Counted from the stretch's first letter, positions 47,384-59,837 are shown. The stretch is DNA of 64,000 bases from Pontederia crassipes (GCA_030549335.1 CM060184.1:43427909-43491908), one strand, 5' to 3'. Notes: generated by a model from the sequence alone, not told the origin. A program made the numbers and translations.

Positions 47384-47884
47384 GCAACCATTCCCTCGAT
47401 TGGCGGCGGAACAGTTGGCCGGTTTGCCAAATGCTCGACACTCAAACCATTAGCTAGATTTGTCATTGGAGTTGAGGCATCAATTTGTATTGACTCGCAC
47501 CAGGCTTGTTCCAACTCTTGATGGGTGACATTACCCACTTGTGGAAGGATACTTGACGAGCTAGGCTAGGTTGATAGCTCGTCCTAGAGTATTTGCAAGA
47601 AATCGATGTTTTTGCTTCATTTGCGGAAGTCATTTTGATGCGGTAGGCTAGATTGGCAACACAACAAGATACTTGTGAATGATGTTTCGTAGTCGAAATA
47701 GATGTTGAAACTTAATGCTTGACATTGAGTCAACTTCTTGCTAGGAGCGGTTGGACACTTCACGTTTCATAATTGAGCATGCGATTCACGTCACAAAGCA
47801 TTGAGCAGCATCAAATTGTGACGAGTGGGCATGGTGATGAAGCTTGCCAAGCACATTGGCTTCCATGATCAGGGAGCAATAGTG
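47384..47884. other. unassigned stretch left of the gypsy pol
   Basis: No gene or repeat is recognised. The gypsy polymerase begins abruptly at its right edge, so this may be unrelated sequence joined by deletion. Confidence 0.3.
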
Positions 47885-50427
47885 CACCTAGGCATAAGTT
47901 GAGGGTTGCTGAGGAGGACATACCGAAGACAGTCTTCCGGTCAAGGTATGGTCATTATGAGTTTTTAGTAATGCCGTTTGGACTGACGAACGCTCCTGCA
48001 GCGTTTATGGATTTGATGAACAGGACCTTTAGGCCTTACTTGGATCAGTTCGTCATAGTGTTCGTGGACAACATCCTGATCTACTCGTCCATCCCAGAGC
48101 AGCATCGGGAGCATCTCAGGATAGTGTTGGAAACTCTACGCCAACACAAGTTGTACGGCAAACTCTCGAAGTGTGAGTTTTGGCTGAAGGAGATTATGTT
48201 TCTTGGACATATAGTGTCCAAGAAGGGCATTTCAGTGGACCCCGCAAAAGTAGAAGTAGTGAGTAATTGGGCAAGGCCGAAGAATGCATCTGAGATCCGC
48301 AATTTTCTGGAATTAGCATGTTATTACAAGAGGTTCATTAGAGATTTCTCCAAGATCACCGCACCACTCACGAACCTCACGAGGAAAGTCGAGAAATTTA
48401 TCTAGTCTAATACGTGTGAGCAGAGCTTTCAGACATTGAAGGATCGCCTGACATCAGCACCTGTCCTTATCATTCCGACAGGCAGCGGAGGATATGTGGT
48501 CTACATCGATGCATGTGGGACAGACTTAGGGTGTGTACTAATGTAGCATGGTAAAGTAGTGGCCTATGCTTCACGCCAGTTGAAGAAGCACGAGGTTAAC
48601 TATCCCACGCATGACTTGGAGTTAGCTGCTATAGTTTTTGCTTTGAAGATCTGGAGGCACTATCTTTATGGGGAGACTTTTGAAATCTTCACAGATCATA
48701 AGAGTTTCAAATATATTTTTTTATCAGAGAGACCTTAATATGAGGCAGCGCCGTTGGTTGGAACTTCTGAAGGATTACGAATTTGCTATTAGGTACCATC
48801 CTGGTAAAGCAAATTTAGTGGTGGATGCACTGAGCAGGAAATAGGAATGCTCCCTAGCTTACATCAGGGTACGGGAGTACGAGATGTTACAGGAGTTAGA
48901 TCAGTGGTGTCCCAGATTTGGCAGTAATGGAGCAATGTGGATGATGCATCAGATGAGGCCTAGCATGATTGATAGAATCATAGCTGCTCAAAAGGAGGAT
49001 CCAGAGTACCAGAAGGTGTTGAAGAGATGTCAGAATGAGCCGAAGGATTTCCAGATATCAGCAGATGGAGGAATTCGGTACAGGGACAGGTTATGGGTTC
49101 CCACAGATGCTACCATCAAACGTGAAGTAATGGATGAGTGCCATAAGTCTGAGTTTGCCATCCACCCTGGAAACACTAAGATGTACAAGGATGTACAACA
49201 TAGCTATTGGTAGCCTGACATGAAGAGGGAGATAGCTGAATATATATCTAGATGTCTAGTGTGCCAGCAGGTGAAGATTGAGCATCAGAGGCCATACGAA
49301 AAATTGAAGCCTTTAGATATCCCACAGTGGAAGTGGGATAATATCACCATGGATTTTATATCCAACTTGCCCAGGTCCAAAAAGGGTCATGATGCTATAT
49401 GGGTAGTAGTAGACAGATTCACGAATGCGGCATACTTCATCCCTATCCGGTGGAAGCAATCGGTAGAGAGTCTATTGGACTTGTATGTTATGGAGGTGAT
49501 TAGACTACATGGCATTCTAGCATCGATTGTTTCTGACCGAGATCCCAGATTCATTGCTAGATTCTGGAAGAGCATGCAGGAGGTATTTGGCACCAGACTG
49601 AATTTCAGCACTGCTTTTCACTCTCAGACCGATGGACAGATTGAGATGACTATTCAGACATTAGAGGATATGTTACGAGTCTGTGCACTAGATTGGCAAG
49701 ACAACTGGGATGAGCACATTAATCTAATCAAATTTGCTTATAATAACAACTACCATTTCAGCATCGGCATGGTGCCCTTTGAGGTTTTATATGGCAGGCC
49801 TTGTCGTTCACCAGCTCATTGGGATGAAGTAGGTGAAGAGAAGATCATGAGCAAGGAAGAAGTGAAGGAGGCAGTAGAGTATGCTGAGAAAGTCGAGCTG
49901 ATCAAGCAGAGGATGAAGACAGCTCAAGGCAAACAGAAGAGTTATGCTGATAAAGGCAGACGTGAGCAGATATTTCAGGCTGGTGATCAGGTTCTGCTGA
50001 AGGTGTCTCCTATGAAGGGAGTTATGAGATTCAGTAAACGAGGGAAGCTCAGCCCTCGGTACGTGGGACCCTTTGAGGTACTGGAGTTGATAGGTGAAGC
50101 AGCATGCAGGCTAGCCTTGCCACCTTCCTATAGGTGAGTGCATAATGTGTTTCATGTTTTCATGCTTAAAAAGTACAAGCATGATACTGCTAATGTCTTA
50201 CAGATTGAAGAGCCAAATCTAGCTGCGGATTTGACCTTCGCGGAGTATCCAACGCATATAGTGGAACGGAAGATACAACGCTAGAATAATAGAGATGTGC
50301 GTCAGAGTAGCCTGACGTTTTCATCATGGCGATGAGGCCACGTGGGAACTCGAATCAGAGATGCGCCAAGAATTCCCATATCTATTCGGTAAGACCTCTA
50401 CTTAGTGCAAATTCGAGGATGAATTTT
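47885..50427 (+). pseudogene. Ty3-gypsy pol (RT, RNase H, integrase, chromodomain), 5'-truncated
   Basis: It begins inside RT ([20 protein letters not shown]), so gag, protease and the RT start are missing. The RT catalytic word is FVDNILIYS, with the second Asp of the usual DD pair replaced by Asn. RNase H follows ([20 protein letters not shown], about 48570), then the integrase zinc region (CHKSEFAIHPGNTKMYKD ... CLVC) and the core with its catalytic Asp, Asp and Glu positions (TMDFISNLP, SDRDPRF, DGQIEMT). The C-terminal module (RYVGPFEVL) and a chromodomain-like tail (VERKIQR) end it. Stops lie near 48403, 48543, 49213 and 50135, and a frameshift near 48720. The order RT-RNase H-integrase-chromodomain identifies a chromovirus. 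Confidence 0.93.
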
Positions 50428-50445
50428 CTTTTAAGGGGGTAATGA
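50428..50445 (+). other. gypsy polypurine tract
   Basis: TTTTAAGGGGGTAATGA precedes the LTR start TGTAACACCC. It primes plus-strand DNA synthesis in LTR elements. Confidence 0.75.
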
Positions 50446-52280
50446 TGTAACACCCAGTTAAAAAAATTTAATTAAGTTTTAAAAACCAACAACCACAGTC
50501 CATGTGGAAGCCCAATTAGCCTATTAGGCCCTAAAACTACCCTATAAAAAGGCATTAGTGCCTTAAGCACACCCTAACCACTCATTACCTCTCCCTCACT
50601 CCTCTCTTCTTCCCCAAGCACAATCCATCCAACAGAGGCAAGGAAACTTCAGCAAGGTTCATCTAGCTTCCTTCTTCATTTCTACAATGTCTTTGATGTT
50701 CAGCACATCCCCTTACCCCTTCCTTCGATTTGAATGCTTCTTAGGTGGAGAACGACAAGAGGAGGGTGATTATCGGTGATCGGAAAGGCTTCAAACAAGA
50801 ATCACTCCAGAAGAAGGTGGGTGAATCCAAAATCCCCCTGCATAACTTGATTAGCAATAGGGTAGAATTAGGGTTCTTATCTCGCAATGTGTCTTGATTA
50901 ACGAATGGATGTGGAAAAAAGAATGATTCATTGTGTTCTTATGTTTGATTCTTGTTTTGTGATTTTTTATTACCCTAGATGTGTTTTGTATTAGTCCTCC
51001 ATGCTTAGATGATTATTTGTGTGCATTGATTTTATTTCTGGATTGAAAATCGCTGAAAATCGCATTCTGTCCGATTCTGTTTTCACTGCGACCGGTCGAT
51101 CGATCCAGGATATCGGTCGACCGGTGATATGAGAATCGATCGACCGATCGGCAGAGACCGGTCGACTAATCCATAGATATCGGTCGATCGGTGCTCAGGA
51201 CTTACAGACCGAGTGTATTGCATCAAGACCAATCGGTCGACCGATCCAGAGATATCAGTCGATCGGTGCCCAAAAATTGGTCGACTGGCCAGAGAGAACC
51301 GATCGATCGATCCTTATCTAGAATTCATTTTTTATTATTGATTGACCAAGATTCATTCTATGATTGTGCTATGCATTTCTCTACTGATTGAATGGTTGTG
51401 TGACCACATCAATTGTCTTGTTATTGATCTGTCCATTGATCTAATCACCTTACCGAATGAAAGAGTTATGAATTGATAAAGAGATTAAAGCAAGAAAGTT
51501 AAAGAGATAAAGGGAGGGTGACCAACTTATGCTAAGTGCTTATCGTGAAGGGTCGCTCCCTTAGCCATGGCTTGATCACCCATTGGCTGCACAAGGTTGT
51601 ATTGGTTGCTCGGCATAAAACCTCCACAAGTTAAAGGCACCCAAAATCACCCAAAGGCATCTAATGCTAAGACAAAGATACAAGCACAAAGAGAACGTAC
51701 AAGTGATATGAGTATGATGATGATAAGTGAAGCATGATTCTTAATCCAGCATGATTATAGTAACCTCGCATGATTATATGATCCATGATCTCTTTTATCC
51801 ATTGATATCTCTAATCGAATGATCTTATGCTCACTACTTGATCTTGTTATCAATGATTACTTATTCTAGCTATTGCTATTTATTGTTATGCATTGAGTAC
51901 TTTATAGATCCTCACTAGGTTGTATAGCCTATGGGAGGACCTCCTCCTCTGTGTTTGATTTTCACAGGGCCAAGTCAGTGATGGTGTTGAGCTCGTGTGC
52001 CGCGACCAGCTCGAGCGATGATAAAGCACATGAACTGATAGAGGACCCAGTTATCTTTATCTCTATTTTTCGCATTATGAGCTTTGATGTACATGGAGAT
52101 TTTGTAACACTTTGAGACTTCCGCTATTTTGATACCCTATATTTTCTTGTTATCTTTATTGCCGATTTGTTATCGCTTTTATGGAGTTTTAGTCAAATTG
52201 TTAGTCATAGTTATCGTGTTTACGTAGCGCCTTCGGATAGATCCTCGCCACGTGGTATTGATCGATTTGGAGGCGTTACA
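50446..52280 (+). repeat. gypsy 3' LTR (1835 bp)
   Basis: It starts TGTAACACCC and ends GGAGGCGTTACA. A TATA-like CTATAAAAAGG near 50540 is followed by a CT-rich leader (50580-50640), so transcription probably starts about 130 bp into the LTR. A palindrome cluster lies at 51085-51320, within the transcribed part. The base after the LTR begins a type III polyketide synthase fragment, so this element inserted into that gene. Confidence 0.88.
51085..51320. repeat. GGTCGACCGGT/GATCGATCG palindrome cluster in gypsy LTR
   Basis: Sites include ACCGGTCGATCGATCC, ATCGGTCGACCGGTG, ATCGATCGACCGATCGG, ACCGGTCGACTAATCC, ATCGGTCGATCGGTG and CCGATCGATCGATCC, with GATATCGGTCG words between them. This is the same palindrome family as in the copia LTRs, but in an unrelated superfamily. 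Confidence 0.85.
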
Positions 52281-52406
52281 GCGAAAGTATTAGTTGGCGT
52301 AGGTGCTCTACTCCACCCGTTTGGGAGGGTTGGTGGTGGCGAGGGCCATGATGGTGGCCAGACCTTGAGCTCTCTTCTCTTTGAGGATCGCGATGATGGC
52401 CTCCAT
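52281..52406 (-). pseudogene. type III polyketide synthase (chalcone synthase-like) N-terminal fragment
   Basis: On the minus strand ATG at 52406 opens a frame with KEKRAQGLATIMALATTNPP, then KRVE, a stop where the family has Gln, STYAN, another stop, and YFR. This follows the conserved start of plant type III polyketide synthases (RAxGxATIxAIGTAxPxN...STYPDYYFR). After 42 codons it ends at the gypsy LTR boundary. The family condenses CoA esters with malonyl-CoA in the cytosol to make flavonoid, stilbene or diarylheptanoid skeletons; which member this was cannot be told. The catalytic Cys-His-Asn residues lie beyond the break and are absent. Confidence 0.8.
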
Positions 52407-52440
52407 TATATTGCACACAGCGGACAGTGAGTGGTGGAGT

Positions 52441-52466
52441 TATATATATATATATATATATATATA
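52441..52466. repeat. (TA)n microsatellite
   Basis: About 26 bp of alternating TA lie upstream of the polyketide synthase fragment's start. Confidence 0.9.
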
Positions 52467-52499
52467 AACTCGGGATTGTCAATCGAAGTCATGCAAACA

Positions 52500-52726
52500 T
52501 AAATGCACTTAACTATATATAAGTTCAAAATTTAATTTGTGGTCACTAAAAGATCATTTTTTAAAGATTAATGAAAAAATTTTGGTCACTAAAAATTTTT
52601 AATGATCAGCTTATAGAGACCAGGATAGATCAAAATGTTTTGATCTAAACAAATATTAAAGATTAAAATTGAGATTTTAATAACTACTGTGTTTGGTTCC
52701 TAAAAAAATTTTTTTGATGTAGTGAA
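52500..52726. mobile_element. possible CACTA-like terminal fragment
   Basis: The stretch carries repeated GGTCACTAAAA words and ends TTTTTTTGATGTAGTG, a CACTA-type right terminus. The matching left terminus was not found, so this is tentative. Confidence 0.35.
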
Positions 52727-53139
52727 TGCAAAATGAAGAAAAAGCAAGCGAAGTCGTTGTTGTGACGCACGCCCTCCTTTTAAACTCCGTCATTAATTTC
52801 TGATGGGTCGCACATCTGGAGACTCATCAGATTTCTCCACTTCTCTCATTTAGATGGATGGTTGAAAGACGATGATCTTAGTGCATCATCCGTTCAATAA
52901 AAAAACTCACACATTGAAGTCTCTCCAATAAACTGAACATTCAGTAGTGGGCTTAGAAATTTACTATCATTATTGAAATCAAACGGTTGCAATAACTACT
53001 ACTGGAATTAGAATCCGTTTAATATTTTAATTAATGAATGATAATAAATAAGTTAGCCGTCAAAAATATATTAGAAACTCAAAAAAAATGTGAAAAAAGA
53101 AAAGGGAGAAAGATGGGTGGATGATGATTCTAATGCATC

Positions 53140-53142
<3 letters not shown>
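52727..53142. other. unassigned stretch
   Basis: No gene or repeat is recognised between the CACTA-like end and the TA microsatellite. Confidence 0.3.

Positions 53143-53189
<47 letters not shown>
53143..53189. repeat. (TA)n microsatellite, left flank of MITE
   Basis: About 47 bp of TA repeat immediately border the inverted-repeat element at 53190. A second TA run lies on its other side (53570-53600). Confidence 0.9.
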
Positions 53190-53192
<3 letters not shown>

Positions 53193-53566
53193 TTTAATTT
53201 AGGTGTTGAACGCTTTACATGTGAAGCGCGTGTCAAGCGACTTTACGCATAGTTTACTTTATTTTTTCGATATCTTTCTTCGTGAATAGTTTAAATAATC
53301 ATTGATGATAACAAAAGTATGATTCAAATCATTGCCAATAATTATATTTATCATTTTCAAAATTTTACGAACTTATTTACATTATTATCATTCGTAATAG
53401 ATATACATATTTTTCATAACTTTTTACGTTATAAAACTATTTTTTGTTGTCATGAATGATCATCTAAACTATTCATAAAGAAAGATATTAAAAAAAATAA
53501 AGTAAACTATGCGTAAAGTTGCTTGACACGCGCTTCACATATAAAGCGTTCAACACCTACATTAAA

Positions 53567-53569
<3 letters not shown>
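53190..53569. mobile_element. 380-bp MITE with long terminal inverted repeats
   Basis: The left arm (GTTTAATTTAGGTGTTGAAC, GCTTTACATGTGAAGCGCG) and the reverse complement of the right arm (GTTTAATGTAGGTGTTGAAC, GCTTTATATGTGAAGCGCG) match over roughly 130 bp with few differences, so most of the element can fold into a hairpin. It lies between TA repeats, so a TA or longer AT-rich target duplication cannot be separated from the microsatellite. Superfamily is undecided (mariner-like or Mutator-like). Confidence 0.85.
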
Positions 53570-53602
<33 letters not shown>

Positions 53603-53654
53603 AAACATGACTTTACATTACATACATACATATATATATATAGGTTTTTCAATG

Positions 53655-54150
53655 AGGAAAATCATAAAGTAAAAAAGCATGATACTAATATGACATCTCA
53701 TTTTTTACAGCAACATATTTATTAACAATTTATTTTTTTATCAAATAAAATTGCATTTGTAACATATAGAATACTATAAAATGTGAATAATCAAATGTTA
53801 AGGTAACTTACAACTTTAATGTTGATTAATAAATCATTGCATTAAGTAATTGCCATTTTTAATATTAATTTACAAATATTTTCTAACAAAAAAGTAAAAA
53901 GGAAATTATAAAGTAAAAAATATATAATATTAATATGAGATCTTATTTTTTAAAAGTAACATATTTTTATTGGCACTTTATTTTTTATTAAATAAAGTTT
54001 AGCTTCTGTAATATATAAATATTATGGAATATGAATATACAAATGTTGTGATAACTTACAATTTTAATGATGATTAATAAATGATTGTATTAACTAATTA
54101 CTATATTTAACATTAATTTGCTAATTTTTTCTTGCAAAAAAATTAAAAAT
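53655..54150. repeat. degenerate tandem duplication, period about 247 bp
   Basis: The series CATAAAGTAAAAAA, AACATATTT, AATAAA, TTAATAAAT...ATTG, TTAATTT recurs in the same order starting near 53660 and 53905. Divergence is high. It is AT-rich with no coding potential. Confidence 0.7.
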
Positions 54151-54213
54151 TCTATAAAAAAAGAAAGGATGAATGGTGAAAGGAAAGAGCTTCTCATTAT
54201 AACTAGTGTAACA

Positions 54214-54230
54214 CCCGTGCGATGCACGGG
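54214..54230 (-). other. Helitron 3' hairpin
   Basis: A perfect 7-bp stem (CCCGTGC/GCACGGG) with a 3-nt loop lies near the element's 3' end. In Helitrons this hairpin signals termination of rolling-circle transfer. Confidence 0.85.
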
Positions 54231-57200
54231 ACATACAAAATTTATTATATAAAAATTTTAAAACTTATATTAATCGTAAAAAAATATGAAACTATAAACA
54301 AATAAAGCATAATAAATAATGAAAAAATAAATGTGCATAAAAGTAATTACCAAATAGTTCCTTCTCAACAATATTAATTTTCTTAAGTGTCCATAAGTAC
54401 GTAATTCAAAGATGTTCATGTAAAAATTTGAATATTCTATTTTTATGACAATGATCTTTTGCATGAAAGTTAGTCGCAATTTATATGTTTTTATATTTCA
54501 AATACAAAAGATTTGATCTTAAAATAAAATTCTTCATCGCATACAATCCTAATTCATTAATATTTTATTTGAATAAACGAATTATTGAACGTGACATCCC
54601 TGCAAAATGAAAATAGTGTAAAAATGTATAGATTTTTAAAATGCAACTATTTATTTTTTGATATAATAACATATTTCTTTTTATACACACACATAGTGTA
54701 CATAAAAAAATATTCTCGAGAGAGCATGCACACATGTATAATTTGTGTTTTTTTTGCGTTATGCACCGGTGCAACTTCTCCATCACCATATTTATAGTTA
54801 CAAATGTAGAGAATATAAAAAATAATATTAATTAAATTAGCAACTACTTGATAACAAAATTTTATAAATATTACACTATATCTTATTTACAATATATTAT
54901 TTTTAGGATATATAAGTAATGTGTATTATTTAACCCATTGAAATAATATAATTAAAAAATAATTTAAATGATACATGGTTTATTGAGAGAGCCACATGTG
55001 ACAACTTCTAATTCTGCTTAGACATATAAATATATAGATAAATGGATATATAATATGTAGATACATATTGTCATAATAATATATTTAAAATTTTGATGAT
55101 ATTTATATTAATCATCAATAAATATTGCCGTTTAGAGTAGGAGATGGACGTCTTTGACTCAAAATTCATATCATAACATATTTTTTAAATATTTCATTAT
55201 ATATGAGTTATAATATTTAATATTTTTATTGGACGAAGAGAAATTATACATAAGTATATTTTTATAGTTACAAATGAAAATTAGAAATCCCTCTATTTAT
55301 AGTTACAAATATAGAATTTAGATATATATAAATAAAGTATATATTTTGGATATCGATAATTATATAAATAAATATTATAATTTTATACATTCAATTTATG
55401 AGAGCTCGATACGTGGCACTTTCGACCTCTGCATTCATATATATTAGTACAGTATACATGTATTAACAGAAGAAATAATTAACTTTTGTCATCAAGTTAG
55501 ACCATTCTTTTTATATTAACTTTTTGTCAAAAATTTTAATAGCATCATTAATGTTTAGTTAAAGGTAACTAAATGTAAACCCAGATCCATGTAAAATCTT
55601 ATTATTTCTTAGTCTACCAAGCACATTTTTTTATATTTTAGTTATCCTTTTTAAATAGCATGTAATATATGTTCAAGAATTCTAAGTCATAAGTTGATTC
55701 CTAATTGTTTTCAAATGACTTGAATGGTGCTATTTTATAAGTTTATAGTCAACTTTTTTTTATTTTATCCAATAAATAACAATTTTTTGAAATAAATAAT
55801 CTTTTATCAAAATACAAAATAAGAATAAGTAATTTGATCTCCATAGAATAATGAAATCTTATAGAATTAATAATGAAATCTTTAACACACACCATCGAAA
55901 TCGTTGTTCTTGTTATTTTACATGACACAAACCATTTTTTTAATGTATATTATATTATGTTAAATAAACAGATTTCTAGAAACAAAAATGACAATAAAAT
56001 TGTTATAATATTTTATTCGGCCGTCAAGTTAATTGAACTTATTATAACAATATCTAATATTATGTAAAATTATAAAATAGAAATTTTGTAACCATCTGTC
56101 ATAATTCATAGTTCAATAATCAATTTGGTAACTAATTAAGTGTCCAATTAATTATTATACAAATAGTAAAGTTGCATAGTAACAATATTTTCTAACTGGC
56201 TTTCATAAAGTAAAATATCTAACATTTTTTATTTATAAATAATGATTATTTGCACATTATACATATTCATATCTATGTGTTACTCAAGAAAGAGTGCTAA
56301 AAAAATAGTAGAGATTTTAGCTCAATGGATACTATGTAAAAGATCCAATAATTTTTTGTTTTAAAAAAATTCCAAAAATATTAGGTGATAATTAAAATAA
56401 TTCGTAAAAAATGAGTAGATAATGTCAAATTACAACTGAATTCATTACCTATTTTTTCCATGATTTGTTATTTAAAAGCTTCCTTTATTTAATTAGTTAT
56501 AATTGTCAAATTTTATGTCATCCTTTCATTTGATATAGATATGTCATGCAATATTCATAGGTAGCATTTTTCTTACTGATTAATATTAAATGTTATTATT
56601 TAATAGAAAAGTAAATTACTTATAAAAGTAAAGTATATGAATGATTAGGAAATATATAATTTATTATGACATCATGTTATAAAAAATATATGAATATTGG
56701 TATCACTTGTGATTACCATATATTGTTTACTATTAGTTTAAGATATTTTATTTTTGGATTTGTATTAATGAGATACACTAATCACGCATAATTTGTTTTG
56801 AGAAATAATGCACCTTATATTGATAGATATCTATGTATTAATTTTTATAAACAAACTTAATCATCATCATTTTTTTAAATTTAAAAATCTTTATATAGGA
56901 GGATAGACATAAAAAGAAAATCCTAATATGTTAATGGCCTAATGCTCCAGAACAATAAATTCAATTCCACTTGTTCATGTTTCATATTTGCGACACATTA
57001 AGAAATAGTAAGATTGAAAATGGCAATCACAAATCTTATAATTGTACCTATTGAATAATAAAATAAAAATATCCATATAGATCAATTAGAAATGTGAAAT
57101 ATGATCAGAAATATATTATTATGGTAATGGTCTCAAAACATGTTGCAAAAGATATAACATAAAAAGATATTTATGAGTAAACTATAACAGTGAAAAATTT

Positions 57201-58489
57201 AAGTAGAGATTGAATATCGAAAAGTTATAGCAAACACATCAAATGCCCTTATTGTCACAACAACGCCAATGAATATTTATGAGAAGTCTTAAGATATCAT
57301 GAGTGCAGAGTCCATCATTGCCCCCCAAAAAGTCAATTACATATTTATAATTGAAATAACATGCATTTCCCAAAACAGTTCCACAACTGCACTGCATATG
57401 CAATTATTGTATGTGATAAAAACTATTTTTTAAGAAGCTATAATTGATCACTTTCATTTATAGCCATTAAGTTATATTTTTTCAATTAAGTTTCAAGGTT
57501 TTTATGTTGAATGTATATATTCTATAGTTTTTTTATGTAGGTGCTTATACAAAAATATAAAAATGCAAAAAATATTAATTATTTTATTAAAATTTCATCA
57601 ATTCTCTAGGCATCCTAATTAGTAGTGGATATGAGAAAGCAAATGAAAAAATAGTAAAAAGGAAGTCACATCTTCATATCAAAATGGAGAGAATATACAC
57701 CCATCTTGTATAATCAATTTGTAAGAGAAATTTGCTACAATCTGGAACAAATTTTTAAATGGTTAATAGAATTTATTTCATTGTCTTCATATCAAATTTA
57801 AAATGGTTATGAAAATCCATAAAAAGTATTGACAAAAAATACTTATTAAAAATAATTAATAACAAAATTATAAAATTTACCGAAAGCAAATACTTTTTGC
57901 GATGTTGCTCCATCCATGAAAAAATTCTACTATTGCAAGACCTGTCACAAGGGTTAGTTTTCAATAAATTTAAATTCCAAAAGTATTCTAAAATAATTCT
58001 ACAAAATTCAATTTTAATTTTAAGCGCTTAAAGACATACAAAAGAGTTTTCTATTTTTATATGCGAAAGTATTATGGAAAATATATAGAAAGGTTAGATG
58101 TATTTGTGAACAATCACTAAAAAAAGAATGCATCTAGGAATACTTGATATCTAAATTGTGAGAAATAAACTAATTTTTGCCTAAATCATAGACTAACTCT
58201 ATTAAGTTCATAACTAACTCAAATATCTTCTATAAAGACATTTTGAACATTTGCACCATCTCTCTCTCTTGTTGCACGTATTTATAGGGTGACAACCCTT
58301 AAAATGAGGATGCAGACGGTTAGACTAATCTCTAACTGTTTTAATATGTGAACAACTTCTTATTTCAGTTTTATTTATTTATTTATTTATTTTTCCAATA
58401 TAGATATCAAATTACCTCTCTCATGTTTAACAAATTATTTTATACAGTTATTGCAACCATATAAATAATAAAATTATGTATTTATTACA

Positions 58490-58622
58490 TAATTATCATA
58501 CTTTATATTAATAACTAGTAAATAAATTATCATACTTTATATTAATAACTAGTAAATTATGTTATATAACTAGTACATAATTATCATACTTTATATTAAT
58601 AACTAGTAAATTATGTTATATA
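58490..58622. repeat. short tandem repeat TCATACTTTATATTAATAAC
   Basis: The unit TCATACTTTATATTAATAAC followed by TAGTAAAT occurs three times with unequal spacing, interrupted by GTTATATAACTAGTAC. It lies inside the Helitron. Confidence 0.85.
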
Positions 58623-58867
58623 TAACTTCTTCTCCTTGCACATTATATTTTTTTAATTAGTAAATAAATGTTTTTTAATCAGGTACATAGGATCATAGTT
58701 TTCATAAACTATATATATAATATTTAAATCATTATGTTGTGAGATTTATTATATAGCTGTAGATAGTTTAATCATAAGAAAAGAGGGTGGGTGATAAGGA
58801 AAAACTCTAACGTAGAGAAAATTGTGAAGTTAAATTAGTTATGCATAATTATTATCAACTACTCTAA

Positions 58868-58905
58868 TATAATATAATATAATATAATATAATATAATAA
58901 TATTA
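58868..58905. repeat. (ATAAT)n microsatellite
   Basis: About seven pentanucleotide units of ATAAT lie inside the Helitron. Confidence 0.9.
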
Positions 58906-59409
58906 TAATTATTTTTATTAGATGTTGACTATTTTAATAATAATTAGTTATTTGTACAGTTGCCACATTTATTCATTTAATTATTATACATATATGCGTT
59001 GAAAAATTATTTATAAAAAGTTCAAGGACACATGACAATATATTATAATGTCAAATGACATTCTCTCTTTAAAAGTATTCTCTTTTTAACATAATATAGA
59101 TATAGACAGTTAAGAATTATAATTAATTTATTTTTATTTTAGTCCAATCTTAATTGCATACGTAATTTAATATATTATGGATAAGTATTATATTATTATA
59201 AATCCCAGTTAGAATACAATCGTATACATAGAAAAGTTATAGAGTTACTATAACCGCATAGATAATAAAATTTATAATTATTATATTTCATAATCATAGT
59301 TATTTAATACTTTAAAATTTAATTAATATTTAAGGACACTTGTCAATACATCCTCATGCCAAGTGTCAACTTCTCCTTTCAAACTTCCCTGCTTTTAATA
59401 TAGTATAGA

Positions 59410-59837
59410 TAGATTACAAATTTACTATGAAGCATAACTTTATATTATATATAAATTTTAAATAATAGTTTTGTGCCGAGCATACAAAATGCTCTAGCAG
59501 CATCATCATGTACATAACTGAAAGAAAAAAAAATTGGCCCATAGGTATAAAAAATAATAATTTTGAAAAATTAAGAACATAAAATAATATAATTTGTGAA
59601 CATAAAATGCAAGTAAAAAAAATCTTACCTTAAATATAGCATAATAAAGAAAAAAAGAATTAATAAAAACATGAAAAAGAATGAGACAGAAAGAACTAAA
59701 TTGAACGTACATAAGAAAAAAACAATATAATTCCCAAGAGAAATAAACAAATAAGCATATCTTAGAGAAACAAGTAACTAAAGAGAGCAATATTTGTGTT
59801 GAAGAGATAAATCATCTAAAGATGATGGAGGATAGAT
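59410..59837. other. unassigned AT-rich stretch between Helitron and gypsy LTR
   Basis: No gene is recognised. The minus-strand frame at 59506-59790 is a hydrophobic run of Phe/Leu/Tyr produced by AT-rich sequence and has no family match. Confidence 0.35.

Larger units (their letters stand above)
54203..59409 (-). mobile_element. non-autonomous Helitron (about 5.2 kb)
   Basis: On the minus strand the 5' end is TCTATACTATATTAAAAGCA (59409 down) and the 3' end has the hairpin CCCGTGCATCGCACGGG (54230-54214) followed 11 nt later by the terminal CTAG (54206-54203). The flanking bases are A on the 5' side and T on the 3' side, as expected for insertion into AT. These are the three standard Helitron marks. 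The interior is AT-rich. I see no Rep/helicase and no captured gene; the short frames at 55873, 57773 and elsewhere match nothing. A second 5'-like end (TCTATATTATGTTAAAAAG) lies at 59100. Confidence 0.82.

Noticed and set aside
54270..54789. Hydrophobic short frames inside the Helitron
   Set aside because: AT-rich sequence yields Phe/Ile/Tyr runs; no Rep or helicase motif and no conserved protein.
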